Positions 36,787 to 46,500 of a DNA stretch of 64,000 nucleotides are shown here, in pieces. Source of the DNA: Maricaulis sp. (GTDB taxonomy: Bacteria; Pseudomonadota; Alphaproteobacteria; Caulobacterales; Maricaulaceae); NCBI RefSeq assembly GCF_017642925.1, contig NZ_JAEPOL010000004.1:1-64000 (forward strand), given 5' to 3'. Made by a program: the position numbers and the translations under genes. The notes beneath the pieces were generated by a model. It was not told the origin of the DNA. It worked only from the letters and a program-made list of their open reading frames with translations, and searched no databases. How positions within the stretch are numbered: the first letter of the stretch is position 1; each line of letters starts with the position of its first letter.

Positions 36787-38088
36787 ATGCAAGGGCGGAA
36801 AATCGAATTCAAGATGCTGAACCAGGCGCAGGTCGACATGATCTGCGAACGGCATGAGCGTCTGTGGTCCGGCAAGGCCGGCGGCGCCCGGGCGAGCTTT
36901 GCCTACAGCATCGTCGAAAATCTCGACCTGTCGAACCGTGACCTGTCCGACGCCGATTTCTCCGGCGCGGTCCTGCGGGGGGCCAATCTCTCCGGCGCCA
37001 CGCTGAACAGCGCGATCTTCTTTGCCGCAGACCTGCGGCGCGCCAGCCTGGAAGGCGCCTGCCTGCGCCGGGCCGATCTGCGCGGCGCAATCATGCGCGG
37101 TGCGAACCTGACCGGTGCCGACCTCACCGAAGCCGACCTGCGCGAAGGTGCGATCGCCCAGATCGACAAGGAAAAGGGTCTCGCCGTTCTCACCCACAAG
37201 ACCCAGGGCAATGACTCAGACAAGGCCAATTTCACGGGCGCCAACCTGTCCCGCTCGAAAATGGCCGGCATCACGGCACAGAAGTTCGACTTCACCGACG
37301 CGATGCTGCTGGGCACGCGGATGATCCGCGCCAATCTGCGCGGTTCGTCCTTCCAGGGCGCGAACCTGGAGGGCGCCGACCTGTCCGGTGCAGACCTGAC
37401 CGATACCGATTTCACCAATGCCGTCCTGATCGGCACCAAGACCGTCATGGCCAAGAAGGACCGGATGCGCACGGATGGCGCGCTGACCGAGGCACCGGTC
37501 GGGATCGATGCGAACACGCTCGACAACCCGGTCGCCAACCAGATCGCCGAGCACATGAAGTGGTGCGAGACGAACGGCCGTGAAGGCAAGCCCTCCCTGT
37601 TCGACGGCACCGATCTGCGCGGACTGACCTCGCTGGCCGGCAAGACACTGACCGCCTTCCACGCCCGCGGCGCGACGCTTTACGGGCTCGACCTGGAAGG
37701 TGCGCAGCTGCAGGGCGCCCGGCTGGAGAAGGCGGACCTGCGCATGGTCTCGCTGCGCGGCGCCGACCTGCGCGGCGCCGACCTGACCGGCGCAAACCTC
37801 TCCAACGCCGATCTGCGCGACTGCCAGCTGGGACCGCTGCTGCTGGAAGGCAACCGCATCCTGCCGGCTTCCCTGGCCGGCACCCGCGCACGCTATACCG
37901 ATTTTCGCGGCGCCGACCTGCGCCAGGTGAAAGCCACCGGCGCGGATTTCTCCTACGCGCATCTGGACGGATCCGACGCGCGCCGCGCCCTGTTCGGCGG
38001 ATCCTGTTTCACCGGAACATCCTTCGACGAACGCTTCCTGGAGCAGGTGGCCTCGATCGAGGGCGCGGTGGATCTCAACGCGGCCTGA
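36787..38088 (+). CDS. Pentapeptide-repeat protein
   Basis: 433 residues with at least three blocks of A(D/N)LxX pentapeptides (about 50-125, 150-215 and 290-410), as in LRGADLRGADLTGANLSNADL. Such arrays fold as right-handed square beta-helices. The blocks are split by two non-repeat linkers, one with KDRMRTDGALTEAPVG. No signal peptide or membrane segment. Known members mimic DNA or act as scaffolds; no specific role can be assigned. The start has AGGAC seven bases upstream. Confidence 0.85.
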   Translation: MQGRKIEFKMLNQAQVDMICERHERLWSGKAGGARASFAYSIVENLDLSNRDLSDADFSGAVLRGANLSGATLNSAIFFAADLRRASLEGACLRRADLRGAIMRGANLTGADLTEADLREGAIAQIDKEKGLAVLTHKTQGNDSDKANFTGANLSRSKMAGITAQKFDFTDAMLLGTRMIRANLRGSSFQGANLEGADLSGADLTDTDFTNAVLIGTKTVMAKKDRMRTDGALTEAPVGIDANTLDNPVANQIAEHMKWCETNGREGKPSLFDGTDLRGLTSLAGKTLTAFHARGATLYGLDLEGAQLQGARLEKADLRMVSLRGADLRGADLTGANLSNADLRDCQLGPLLLEGNRILPASLAGTRARYTDFRGADLRQVKATGADFSYAHLDGSDARRALFGGSCFTGTSFDERFLEQVASIEGAVDLNAA

Positions 38089-38114
38089 CCTGCCGCCTTC
38101 ATCCCGATCCCGGC

Positions 38115-38150
38115 AATAAAAATGGGCGGCGGACACCTGTCCGCCGCCCA
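38115..38150 (-). terminator. Terminator of the hsp20 gene (possibly bidirectional)
   Basis: A 12-bp perfect stem, TGGGCGGCGGAC with an ACCT loop, lies between two convergent genes. On the minus strand it is followed by a T-run (CATTTTTATTGCC), so it ends the hsp20 message. On the plus strand no T-run follows, so use by the pentapeptide gene is uncertain. Confidence 0.85.
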
Positions 38151-38184
38151 GTCATTCGGGGGATAATCGTGAGTGCAGAAGCGA

Positions 38185-38661
38185 TCAGGCAGCCTTCGTC
38201 TTGCCGCCCTCGATCAGCTTCGCCTTGGTCTTGCCGGACCCGGCCTTGATCTCGATCCGCTTCGGCTTTGCGGCCTCGGGGATTTCGCGGACCAGACGGA
38301 TCGTCAGCAGGCCGTTCCTGAGACCGGCCTCGGTCACTTCGACATGGTCAGCCAGATGGAAGCGGCGCTCGAAGGCGCGCTCGGCGATACCACGATGCAC
38401 GAAGCGGCGTTCGTCGGCGTCGGTCTTCTCGGCAATCCGGCCGGACACGGTCAGCACGTTTTCCTGGACTTCCACAGTGAGGTCTTCCTCACCGAAACCG
38501 GCGACGGCGAGCTCGATCAGGTACTCGTCATCGGCAACGTGCTGGATGTTGTAGGGGGGGTAGCCCTGGGATTCGATCTTGGTGGCCGAGTCCATCATGT
38601 CGGCCAAGCGGTCGAAACCGACGATCGAACGGTAGAGCGGGGTAAAATCGACAGTACGCAT
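38185..38661 (-). CDS. Small heat shock protein Hsp20/IbpA family
   Basis: 158 residues from the ATG at 38661, which has AAGGAGGA ten bases upstream; the longer frame from 38733 lacks such a site. The alpha-crystallin domain runs about 35-130 (YNIQHVADDEYLIELAVAGF at its start, GLLTIRLVREIP at its end), with a RTVDFTPLYRSIVGFDRL N-terminus usual for proteobacterial IbpA and a basic C-terminal tail. It is an ATP-independent holdase for misfolded proteins. A possible ROSE-type thermometer covers the ribosome site. Confidence 0.93.
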   Translation of the reverse strand: MRTVDFTPLYRSIVGFDRLADMMDSATKIESQGYPPYNIQHVADDEYLIELAVAGFGEEDLTVEVQENVLTVSGRIAEKTDADERRFVHRGIAERAFERRFHLADHVEVTEAGLRNGLLTIRLVREIPEAAKPKRIEIKAGSGKTKAKLIEGGKTKAA

Positions 38662-38670
38662 AACAGTCCA

Positions 38671-38686
38671 TCCTCCTTCAGAGCGA
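38671..38686 (-). promoter_or_regulatory. Possible ROSE-like RNA thermometer at hsp20 start
   Basis: On the minus strand UCGCU is followed after three bases by AAGGAGGA. UYGCU just before the Shine-Dalgarno sequence, pairing with AGGA around a bulged G, is the hallmark of ROSE elements in alphaproteobacterial small heat shock genes. Only this short core is visible by eye; the upstream hairpins were not folded. Confidence 0.4.
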
Positions 38687-38883
38687 TAAACAGGTCCGGA
38701 CGGGCCGGACGGTTGACGGGGACCGCCACGCACACTGGCCGTGGCCGGTCCGCAGGTCCCGTTGCGGCAACCTGCGCGAATTAGTTGGGGAGGCGATCAC
38801 GATTTCGCAAGCCCCGCGCGAAGCAATTGCGCCGCTGCGCGGGCTTGGCTAGGACAGGACAACGGAGACAGGGAGAATTCCAT

Positions 38884-39828
38884 ATGCGCACCAAGGCCCT
38901 TGCTGCCCTTCTTGGCGGTTCGATGTTGCTGGCATCCTGCGGAAATTCGCAGACCGATACGGACGCGGATACCGAAGCGGCTGCACCGGAGACCGCCGCC
39001 GAAACGGCTGCCGCGCCGGAAGCCGAAACAGCACCCGCCCCGGATTATTCCGACATCGAGACCGTCCTGGCCGGCGACTGGCGGGGCGAGGCGGCCGCAC
39101 GCGACGAATGGCGCCACCCGCGCGAAACGCTGGAATTCTTCCAGATCGACCCCAGCTCCACCGTCGTGGAGATCTGGCCGGGCGGCGGCTGGTACAGCGA
39201 TGTGCTGGGCCCGTGGATCGCTGCCAATGGCGGGACCTATGTCGCCGCACACTTCCCGGCAGACGCTGCCAGCAACTACCAGCAGCGTTCGCGCGCCGCG
39301 TTCGAAACCCGTATCGAGAACAACGCCCTGTATGGCGAGCCGCAGCTGGTGAGCTTCAGTGGCGAAGGCGGTCTGGACATGGAAGACGGCAGCGCGGACG
39401 CCGTGCTGACCTTCCGCAACGTCCACAACTGGATGAATAACGGCTTTGCCGAACGCGCTTTCGCGGAATTCTACGACGCCCTTCGCCCGGGCGGCGTGCT
39501 GGGTGTCGTCGAACACCGCCTGCCTTCGTCGCGCGAACAGGATCCGATGTCGGCCAATGGCTATGTGCAGCAGGCCTATGTCATCGCCATGGCCGAGGAA
39601 GCCGGGTTCGAACTGGTCGACACTTCGGAAATCAACGCCAACCCCGCCGATACGGCCGATCACCCGCTGGGTGTCTGGACCCTGCCGCCGGTGCGCCGTT
39701 CACCGCAGGAAGGCGATGAAGGCTACGAGGGTTTCGATCGCGAACATTTTGACGCGATCGGCGAAAGCGATCGTATGACCCTTCTGTTCCGCAAGCCGGC
39801 TTCAGCGTCCGGGGCCGCCGAAGAATGA
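38884..39828 (+). CDS. Lipoprotein with methyltransferase-like domain
   Basis: 314 residues. The N-terminus MRTKALAALLGGSMLLASC is a lipoprotein signal with the lipid-modified Cys at residue 19, followed by a low-complexity Ala/Glu/Thr linker to about residue 55. The rest is a class I methyltransferase-like fold (VEIWPGGGWYSDVLGPW, then DAVLTFRNVHNWM, then LRPGGVLGVVEH). This resembles COG4798 predicted methyltransferases, which are exported proteins; a SAM-dependent role outside the cytoplasm would be odd, so binding may serve another purpose. The downstream gene overlaps its stop by four bases. Confidence 0.8.
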   Translation: MRTKALAALLGGSMLLASCGNSQTDTDADTEAAAPETAAETAAAPEAETAPAPDYSDIETVLAGDWRGEAAARDEWRHPRETLEFFQIDPSSTVVEIWPGGGWYSDVLGPWIAANGGTYVAAHFPADAASNYQQRSRAAFETRIENNALYGEPQLVSFSGEGGLDMEDGSADAVLTFRNVHNWMNNGFAERAFAEFYDALRPGGVLGVVEHRLPSSREQDPMSANGYVQQAYVIAMAEEAGFELVDTSEINANPADTADHPLGVWTLPPVRRSPQEGDEGYEGFDREHFDAIGESDRMTLLFRKPASASGAAEE

Positions 39829-40505
39829 TGCGCAGCATCCTTGCCATGGTTGGCGCCGCGCTCGTGAGCGTGGCGCCCGCCGTCGCGGACGATACCGCCA
39901 GCGAGGTTGAACGCGTCGCTGGCCCCTTGCCGCGTTTCTTCCCGCATCTGGAAAGCTATCTCGACATTCCGGACGCCGAACGCAGCCATTTCCGGATGGC
40001 CTACGTGGTGAGCTCGGCCGAAGGCATCCCGCCCGAGGATATCCGGATGTGGTACGATCATGACGGCGAGACGCATCAGTTCGCGCTGGATGCCACGGGC
40101 CGCATCACCCGGCTACCCGGACTGCCCGCACTGGATGCCGAACCGGATGTGTGGATCAACCAGCCGGCCGGCGGCGGGTTTTCCCTATCGATGCAGTTCG
40201 AGTATTCCGGCCCCGGCGCAACTGAGTTTTCCCGCGACGCGCTCGCCATGAGTGTCGAGCAGGCCAACCGGGCGATCCGGTCAGCTGCGGGCGTCGCCGC
40301 ACTGTTTGCCCCGCGGATGGAATCCGTTGTCTTTGTTTTCGATGGCGCCGCCCCCGAGGCCTGGGCCGTCGACCGCGACGGTGAACGCGCACCACTGACG
40401 GTTCAGGAGAACCGGGCCTTTTTCAGACCGGCCGACCGGAGCAACCGGTCGATCGAGCGCATCGAGTTCGGCCGCGAACCGGTGAGGATCCTTCTGGACA
40501 GCTAG
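39825..40505 (+). CDS. Exported protein of unknown function
   Basis: 226 residues with a Sec signal peptide (SILAMVGAALVSVAPAVAD). The mature part is acidic, with no motif I recognise; ISLSMQFEYSGPGATEFS-like beta segments suggest a periplasmic beta-rich fold. The ATGA overlap with the lipoprotein methyltransferase means the two are translated together and may work together at the envelope. Confidence 0.7.
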   Translation: MMRSILAMVGAALVSVAPAVADDTASEVERVAGPLPRFFPHLESYLDIPDAERSHFRMAYVVSSAEGIPPEDIRMWYDHDGETHQFALDATGRITRLPGLPALDAEPDVWINQPAGGGFSLSMQFEYSGPGATEFSRDALAMSVEQANRAIRSAAGVAALFAPRMESVVFVFDGAAPEAWAVDRDGERAPLTVQENRAFFRPADRSNRSIERIEFGREPVRILLDS

Positions 40506-40539
40506 ATCAGGATCGTTTCCTGCGGAATCGACCCTGCTC

Positions 40540-40667
40540 CAGAATCCTGAGCGGTCGCGTGATCGAACCGGTGAACCGGTTCCCACTTCACCTGATCACG
40601 CTTCAGAATCCTGAGCGGTCGCGTGACCGAACCGGTGAACCGGTTCCCACTTCACCTGATCACGCTC
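40540..40667. repeat. Tandem pair of 64-bp palindromic repeats (form A)
   Basis: Two near-identical 64-bp units (one G/A-type difference). Each holds GCGTGATC at 40557-40564 or GCGTGACC at 40621-40628, an inner GGTGAA, an 11-base loop CCGGTTCCCAC, TTCACC and closing GATCACGC (to 40601 and 40665). On the minus strand the unit aligns without gaps to the repeats at 49.1 kb. The single difference turns one A-T pair into a G-T pair. The second copy runs into the 3' end of the hisN-like gene. Confidence 0.9.
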
Positions 40668-41464
40668 TGGCGTGCCGCGGCGGCGAGCAGGGGCAGAACG
40701 CTTTCAAGCAGAGCCTCTGAAGCCGCCGCCACCACCTGGCCGCCGAGGCTCGGATCGCCGCCGCGCCAGTCGGTCACGACCCCGCCCGCGCCCTGGACGA
40801 CCGGCATGAAAGCCTGGACGTCATAGATCTGAAGCCCGCTCTCGATCACCAGATCGACGCCGCCAGCGGCGAGCATGGCATAGGCATAGGCGTCATATCC
40901 GAAGCGGCACAGCCGGGCTGTCCGGCGGACCCGCTCGAACGCTGCCGCTTCATCGCCGCTGAACAGATAGGCATCGGTTGTCGCAAGGATCGCCTCGTCG
41001 AGGCTCGTCCGCCCGCTGGTGCGCAATTCCCGCTTCGCACCGCCATGCCACAGGGCCGCCCCGCCCGGCCAGCCCGCAAACCGTTCACCGATATGAGGCT
41101 GGTCGATGACACCGACTTCGGGTCGCCCCGCCTGCTCGAGCGAGATCAGCACGGTCCAGGTCGGAAGCCCGGCGATAAAGGCCCGTGTCCCGTCAATCGG
41201 ATCGAGGATCCAGCGCCGCGCGTTGTCGCGCACCGTTTCGCCGAATTCCTCCCCGAGGATGCCGTCATCGGGCGCACGCTCCGCGAGAACATCGCGCATG
41301 GCCTGTTCAGAGGCCCGGTCTGCTGCCGTCACCGGGTCGAAACCCGCCGTCAGCTTGTTTTCCACGGCCAGCCCGGAGCGGAAATAGGGCCGGATCGCCG
41401 CACCGGCGGCGTCGGCCATCCGATGCGCGGTTTCCAGGTCGTAGGACGGGTCGTAGCCAGACAT
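40652..41464 (-). CDS. Inositol monophosphatase family, probable histidinol-phosphatase
   Basis: 270 residues. Metal-binding motifs are GEEFGE near residue 71, WILDPIDGTRAF near residue 85, and a C-terminal YDVQAFMPVVQGAGG near residue 216, as in HisN-type histidinol phosphatases. FIG superfamily members share this fold, so inositol or another phosphate is possible. The last residues and the stop codon come from the repeat element at 40604-40667, so the gene 3' end was made or altered by repeat insertion. Confidence 0.85.
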   Translation of the reverse strand: MSGYDPSYDLETAHRMADAAGAAIRPYFRSGLAVENKLTAGFDPVTAADRASEQAMRDVLAERAPDDGILGEEFGETVRDNARRWILDPIDGTRAFIAGLPTWTVLISLEQAGRPEVGVIDQPHIGERFAGWPGGAALWHGGAKRELRTSGRTSLDEAILATTDAYLFSGDEAAAFERVRRTARLCRFGYDAYAYAMLAAGGVDLVIESGLQIYDVQAFMPVVQGAGGVVTDWRGGDPSLGGQVVAAASEALLESVLPLLAAAARQSVIR

Positions 41465-41532
41465 GAAAAGGCGCCTAGCATGGCCCTCGCCGCCACGCCA
41501 GACGCCTTGTCGTTGTCCCCCCGGACCTCGTA

Positions 41533-41919
41533 TCAGGCGGCGTCGTTCGCCGGTTCATCCGGCTCGAGCGACTTGGCCAGTTCCAGCAGGCGTTTGCGCG
41601 GACGCTCGCCCAGCCGGTAGTAGGCGCGGATCAGGTCCATCGTCTCTTTCTGCGAGAGGATGTCCGCCGAAAGGCGCGAGTCATTGTCTGCCTGATCACG
41701 CTGCGACAGGCCTTCATAGAAATACTGCACCGGCACATCGAGCGACTCGGCCAGTTCGAACAACCGGCTGGCGCTCACCCGGTTCGCGCCGCACTCATAC
41801 TTCTGGATCTGCTGGAAGCGGATGCCGACGGACTCGGCCAGCTGCTGCTGCGTCAGTCCCAGAAGCCGGCGCCGGCGGCGCAGGCGCTTGCCCACATGAA
41901 GATCGATATCGTTGGTCAT
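41533..41919 (-). CDS. XRE-family helix-turn-helix regulator
   Basis: 128 residues from the ATG at 41919. The HTH (LLGLTQQQLAESVGIRFQQIQKYECGANRVSASRLF) spans about residues 19-55, then DVPVQYFYEG and a C-terminal helical tail (RAYYRLGERPRKRLLELAKSLE). This is a common short alphaproteobacterial regulator type. Its targets are unknown; nothing nearby is an obvious toxin partner. Confidence 0.9.
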   Translation of the reverse strand: MTNDIDLHVGKRLRRRRRLLGLTQQQLAESVGIRFQQIQKYECGANRVSASRLFELAESLDVPVQYFYEGLSQRDQADNDSRLSADILSQKETMDLIRAYYRLGERPRKRLLELAKSLEPDEPANDAA

Positions 41920-42039
41920 ACTACTCGCCGCCTGTGCTTCGCGTCTCGAAATGCGCCGCATTGGGACGCACACCTCACAGGGGAGCAAAGCGCGTGCCGC
42001 GCGAGGCCGTGCCGCAAATTTCGCTCAGGATGGGTATTG

Positions 42040-42933
42040 TCAGGCCGGCACGCAGCGCGCCCAGTCAGTTTCAGCCAATTGCCTGACAATCTTGCGCATT
42101 TCTGCTTCGAAACCGGCGAAGCCTGGCGCCATCACGACCCTTGCCTCGTCGAGATAGAGGCTGCGATTGATCTCGATCTGGATCAGATGCACCCCGTCGG
42201 CGGGCCGTCCGTAGTGCTCCGTCGTATAGCCGCCGGCATAGGGAATGTTCCGAACTGTGACGTAGCCCCGGTCCCGAAGCACGGCCTCGACCCGGTCTGT
42301 TATGCGCGGGTCGCAGGAAGAGCCGAACCGGTCGCCCAGGACAAAATCGACACCGCGGGCGGACTGGTCCGGCATGGAGTGCATGTCGATCGCCACCACA
42401 AAACCGTGCCCGGTCCGCAGCTCTGCAAGCAGGGCCTCGAGCGTCGCGTGATAGGGTTCGTAGAAGCGCTCGATCCGGCTGCGTGCTTCGGCATACCGCA
42501 GGCGGCGGCGATAGAGCGAGCGCCCCTCGACACCGATTCGCGGAACGACACCGAGCCCGGATGCGGCGCGCCGGGAAACCGGCGCCGTCTGATCCGGCAG
42601 GCGATCGGAAAACATTCCCGGATCGAGTTCCCACGGTCCACGATTGGGATCGACAAACACACGCGGGAACTGGGCCGTGACCAGATGGGCGCCGAAATCG
42701 GGTGCCGACGCGATCAGCGTGTCGACATAGGCGTCTTCGGACCGGCGCAGCTGGTCGAGCGTCAGGCAGGTCATCGACTGCATTTCCGACGTGTAGTGCC
42801 GGCCGGAATGCGGCGAGGCGAACACGATCGGCCGGGCCGGGCCGGACGGCCGCGCGACCCGGACCGCATCGGCCGACGCATTTGGATTTGCCGAAACATC
42901 CAAGGCGAGCGATGATGGGTTTGCAGCGTCCAT
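42040..42933 (-). CDS. N-formylglutamate amidohydrolase family protein
   Basis: 297 residues. The fold markers are IVFASPHSGRHY near residue 37, a VFVDPNRGPWELDPGMF segment, and VAIDMHSMPD and HLIQIEINRSLYLDE, the zinc-binding region. Family members remove the formyl group from N-formylglutamate in histidine breakdown or from peptides. It is divergent from cpdR, as seen in other alphaproteobacteria. Confidence 0.92.
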   Translation of the reverse strand: MDAANPSSLALDVSANPNASADAVRVARPSGPARPIVFASPHSGRHYTSEMQSMTCLTLDQLRRSEDAYVDTLIASAPDFGAHLVTAQFPRVFVDPNRGPWELDPGMFSDRLPDQTAPVSRRAASGLGVVPRIGVEGRSLYRRRLRYAEARSRIERFYEPYHATLEALLAELRTGHGFVVAIDMHSMPDQSARGVDFVLGDRFGSSCDPRITDRVEAVLRDRGYVTVRNIPYAGGYTTEHYGRPADGVHLIQIEINRSLYLDEARVVMAPGFAGFEAEMRKIVRQLAETDWARCVPA

Positions 42934-43051
42934 GGGTCAAAGAGTGGGCAGCTGCACTCCGCCGGTCAAGCGCTACAGCGCGTTCAGCGGGTTTTTACCA
43001 AGCGCGTGTAGGTTGCCGTCAATTCGAGTTTTCGCAAGGGTGGGACCTGAG

Positions 43052-43417
43052 ATGGCAAAGATTCTTCTGGCAGAAGACGACGATTCGATGCGGGACTTCC
43101 TCGCCAAGGCCCTGAAACGGGCCGGGCACGAGGTTCTCGTGTGTTCCGACGGGGAAGAAGGACTGGACGCGATCGGCGAACAGCCGGCGCAGTTCGACCT
43201 TCTCCTGACCGACATCGTGATGCCCGGTGTCGACGGGATCGAGCTGGCACGCCGTGCCGCAGAGATCGATCCGGCACTCAAGATCATGTTCATTACCGGC
43301 TTCGCCGCCGTGGCCCTGAACCCCGGCTCCGGCGCCCCGACCAACGCCAAGGTGCTCTCCAAGCCCTTCCATCTGCGCGAACTGGTCGACGAAGTGGCCC
43401 GGGTGATGGCGGCCTGA
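43052..43417 (+). CDS. cpdR: Single-domain response regulator CpdR
   Basis: 121 residues, receiver domain only. Acidic pocket EDDDS near residue 8, phosphoacceptor Asp in LLLTDIVMPG near residue 53, the switch Thr in MFITGFA near residue 81 and Lys in SKPFHLREL near residue 103. CpdR controls when ClpXP degrades CtrA and other substrates in the Caulobacter cell cycle; the protein pattern and neighbour support that. The most likely start is the ATG at 43052; a longer upstream frame has no support. A terminator follows. Confidence 0.93.
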   Translation: MAKILLAEDDDSMRDFLAKALKRAGHEVLVCSDGEEGLDAIGEQPAQFDLLLTDIVMPGVDGIELARRAAEIDPALKIMFITGFAAVALNPGSGAPTNAKVLSKPFHLRELVDEVARVMAA

Positions 43418-43448
43418 CAGCAGGCTGCACCGGAACGGACCAGCAGGA

Positions 43449-43475
43449 CGCCGCCCTTCGGGGCGGCGTTTTTTT
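43449..43475 (+). terminator. Rho-independent terminator of cpdR
   Basis: CGCCGCCC, loop TTCG, GGGCGGCG, then TTTTTTT on the plus strand, 31 bases after the cpdR stop. Confidence 0.9.
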
Positions 43476-43520
43476 CGCCCCGGAGAGCGGTGCCGACCTT
43501 CAGCTCCGGTCGGAGACAGC

Positions 43521-43555
43521 GCAAAAGAAAAGGGCCCGCTCTTGCGAGCGGGCCC
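43521..43555 (-). terminator. Rho-independent terminator of the TonB receptor gene
   Basis: On the minus strand GGGCCCGCTC, loop GCAA, GAGCGGGCCC, then TTTTCTTTTGC. It starts 28 bases after the receptor stop at 43584. Confidence 0.9.
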
Positions 43556-43583
43556 AATCCCTGAAGTCGGTCAGACCGAAGTC

Positions 43584-46500
43584 TTACCAGGCCTTGCTGA
43601 CGCGAGCGAAGAAGCGACGGCCCAGGAGGTCGTAACCCGAACCCAGCACTTCGTTGCCGGAGCCGAGCGTGGCACCCGATGCATCCTGATCGATGATCGC
43701 CGGCTCTTCGTTGAACAGGTTGTTCACACCGAAGGTAACAGCCCAGGTGTCCTGATCGTAGCTGATCGACAGGTCGTGGTACCAGACCGCGTCCCAGCTA
43801 TCGACGGCGTCGCCGCCAAGTTCGGACGCCGCTTCGATACGCTCGCCGTAGTCGACGCCGACCACGTTGCGGATCGAGGCCTGCTCGCCGAGGTAACGGG
43901 CACGCCACAGCATCGACCAGTCACCGCGTTCGAAGCGGTTGGAGATCGCGCCGCGCCATTCCGGGCTACCCCAGTCGCCGACGAAGTTGTTCAGGTCCGA
44001 TTCCGCAGTGTTACGGGACAGGATCTCATCGGACTTCGTGAAGGTGGCGTTCATGTCGTAGTTGAAGCCGCCGAGGAAGTTGAAGTCCATGTTGAACCGG
44101 CCGTTGAAGTCCCAACCCGTGGTTTCCTGGGTCGCAACGTTGAACGGCGTATTGTCGACGAAGGTCAGAAGACCGGTGTTCGGGTCACGCTGGCGGCGCG
44201 CACAGAACGGGTCGTTCGGGAAGTTCGTCGAGTTGTAGCACTGGCCCAGCGAGAAGGCCGTGCCCGGGATCGCGATGGAGTCTTCGACTTCGATGGAGAA
44301 GTAGGAGACACGCAGCGACGCGTCGAACCGGTCGGTGAACGGCTGGTCGAACACGAAGCCGAGGCTGTAGGCATCCGAGGTTTCCGGCTCCAGCGAGGGG
44401 TTACCCGCCCGGAAGCTCTCGATCGAGGGCGTACCGGTCAGACCCAGCGAGGTCGGATCCACACCTTCGGCGACACAGTTCGCCAGGACCACGGCATCAC
44501 GATTGTCGTTGGTCGGGTCGTAGGTGTTGCCCGGACCGCGAGCATCGTTCGGAACCACGCACGGATCGGCAAAGCCCGAGGTGAAGCCCGTCTGGCCGCC
44601 CAGGAACAGTTCACGCAGGTTCGGCGCCCGGAAGGACGTGCCCATCGTGGCGTTCAGGGTCAGGAAGTCGGTCATCACCCACGACGCACGCGCCGAGTAG
44701 GTGGAGTTCTGGCCGTAGTACTCGTGGTCGGTCAGACGACCGGCCAGTTCCAGCGAGATGTCCTCGGCGAACCGGGCGCCGGAGACGAGCGGGATCGCCA
44801 GCTCGGCGTAGTATTCGGTCAGCTGAGCGGAACCTTCCGAACGACGGTCGGCGAAGTAGCCGGCCGCAAGGCCGTCGGCGGCCACGGTATCCGTGCCGGA
44901 GTCGAGCGTGTCGCGGCGCCATTCGATACCGAACACACCGGAAACCTCACCCGCCGGCAGTTCGAACAGCGGCCCCGTGGTGAAGCCACCGAAGATCAGC
45001 TGGTCGACGACCGTCGTCGCGGTGCGGTCGATGCGCAGGAAGTCGTACTCTTCCTGGGTACCGAAGGACGGCGCCGTGGAGCCGTCGTTGGGATAGAGGT
45101 TCGGGTGGAACAGGTTCACCGGAACACAGTTGTTCGGAGACAGGAAGCCGAACAGTTCGATCGTGCTGTTGTCGTCGGAACCGCAGACGATTTCGCCATT
45201 CTCGACGCGCGTCGTTGCGACGACGGCGGTCAGGAGACCTTCGTCAACAGCCGGACGGCGCGAGTAGCCCATCGACCGGGTGTAGCCGCCGAACACTTCG
45301 TACGACCAGGACGGAGCGAAGCTCCAGTCACCCTGCAGACCCGACATGAACCGGGTGTACTGCGTTTCCACTTCGATGTTCGAACGCTCGATCGGCGAGG
45401 CGAAGATCGGCACCACGTCGAAGCCAAACGGGTTGTACGGGTTGTCCGCACGGACCGTCGGGAAGAGCTGGCCATGATAACCGGACTTGTAGGTCGTCTG
45501 CGAGTTGGTGTGCAGCAGTTCCGTGAACACCGTCACGTTTTCCTGACCCAGGAACCGGTCGATCGTGTAGTCGCCGGTGAACAGGAAGGAGTAACGCTGG
45601 GAGTCCGGAATGATGTCCGTGGTCTGGTCGAGATAGGACGAGCGATAGGCTTCGTTCGTGCTGTCGCCGAAGGACCAGCCCGGGATGCCCGTGTCGGACG
45701 AGCCCGGCGTGGAATAGACGTCGGTGCCGTACAGGCCCGGATTGGCGTAATAGGACGCCAGGTCCGGCTGACCGTTGACGAAGTAGTTGTAGGTACGAAC
45801 GCGGTTGATGATCGCGCCTTCGCACTCGGACAGCAGCGAGCCGTCATCGGCGATTTCGATGTCGCGCGAGCAGTACAGGCCGTCGGTCGGGTCGTAGTTC
45901 CAGTCGCGGTCGTTAACCTGCAGGCTGTCCTGGTGGAAGTATTCCATCGAGAACATGAACCGGCCGTTCTCGGAAGAGTCGCCAACCATCATGTTCCAGC
46001 GGTGCGAACCGCCACCGGACTCTTCCGGCGAGTTCGTGTATGCGCCGACCTGGAAGCCTTCGAAGTTGTCGCGCAGGATCACGTTCACAACGCCGGCAAC
46101 GGCGTCCGAACCGTAGACCGAGGACGCACCGTCGAGCAGGATATCGATCCGCTGGATGGCGTCGGTCGGAATAATGTCGACGTTCGGCAGCGACGGAGCA
46201 CCTTCCACACCGGACGGTGCAACGCGGCGGCCGTTGATCAGCAGCAGCGTCTGGTCAGGATTCAGGCCGCGCAGCGTAATCGTGTTGGAGCCGGGACCGG
46301 CGTCCGTCACGAAGGCGCCGCCGATCGTGTTGTCGAGCTGGACGCCCTGGGCGACCGACGACGTCTGCAGAATTTGTGCGGTGTCGATCAGGCCCGCATC
46401 GCGGATTTCCTGAGAGTCGATCACCTGCAGCGGCGCCACGGAGGCGAACGCATCACGACGGATGCGCGAACCGGTAACGACGATGGTGTCTTCGCTCGCA

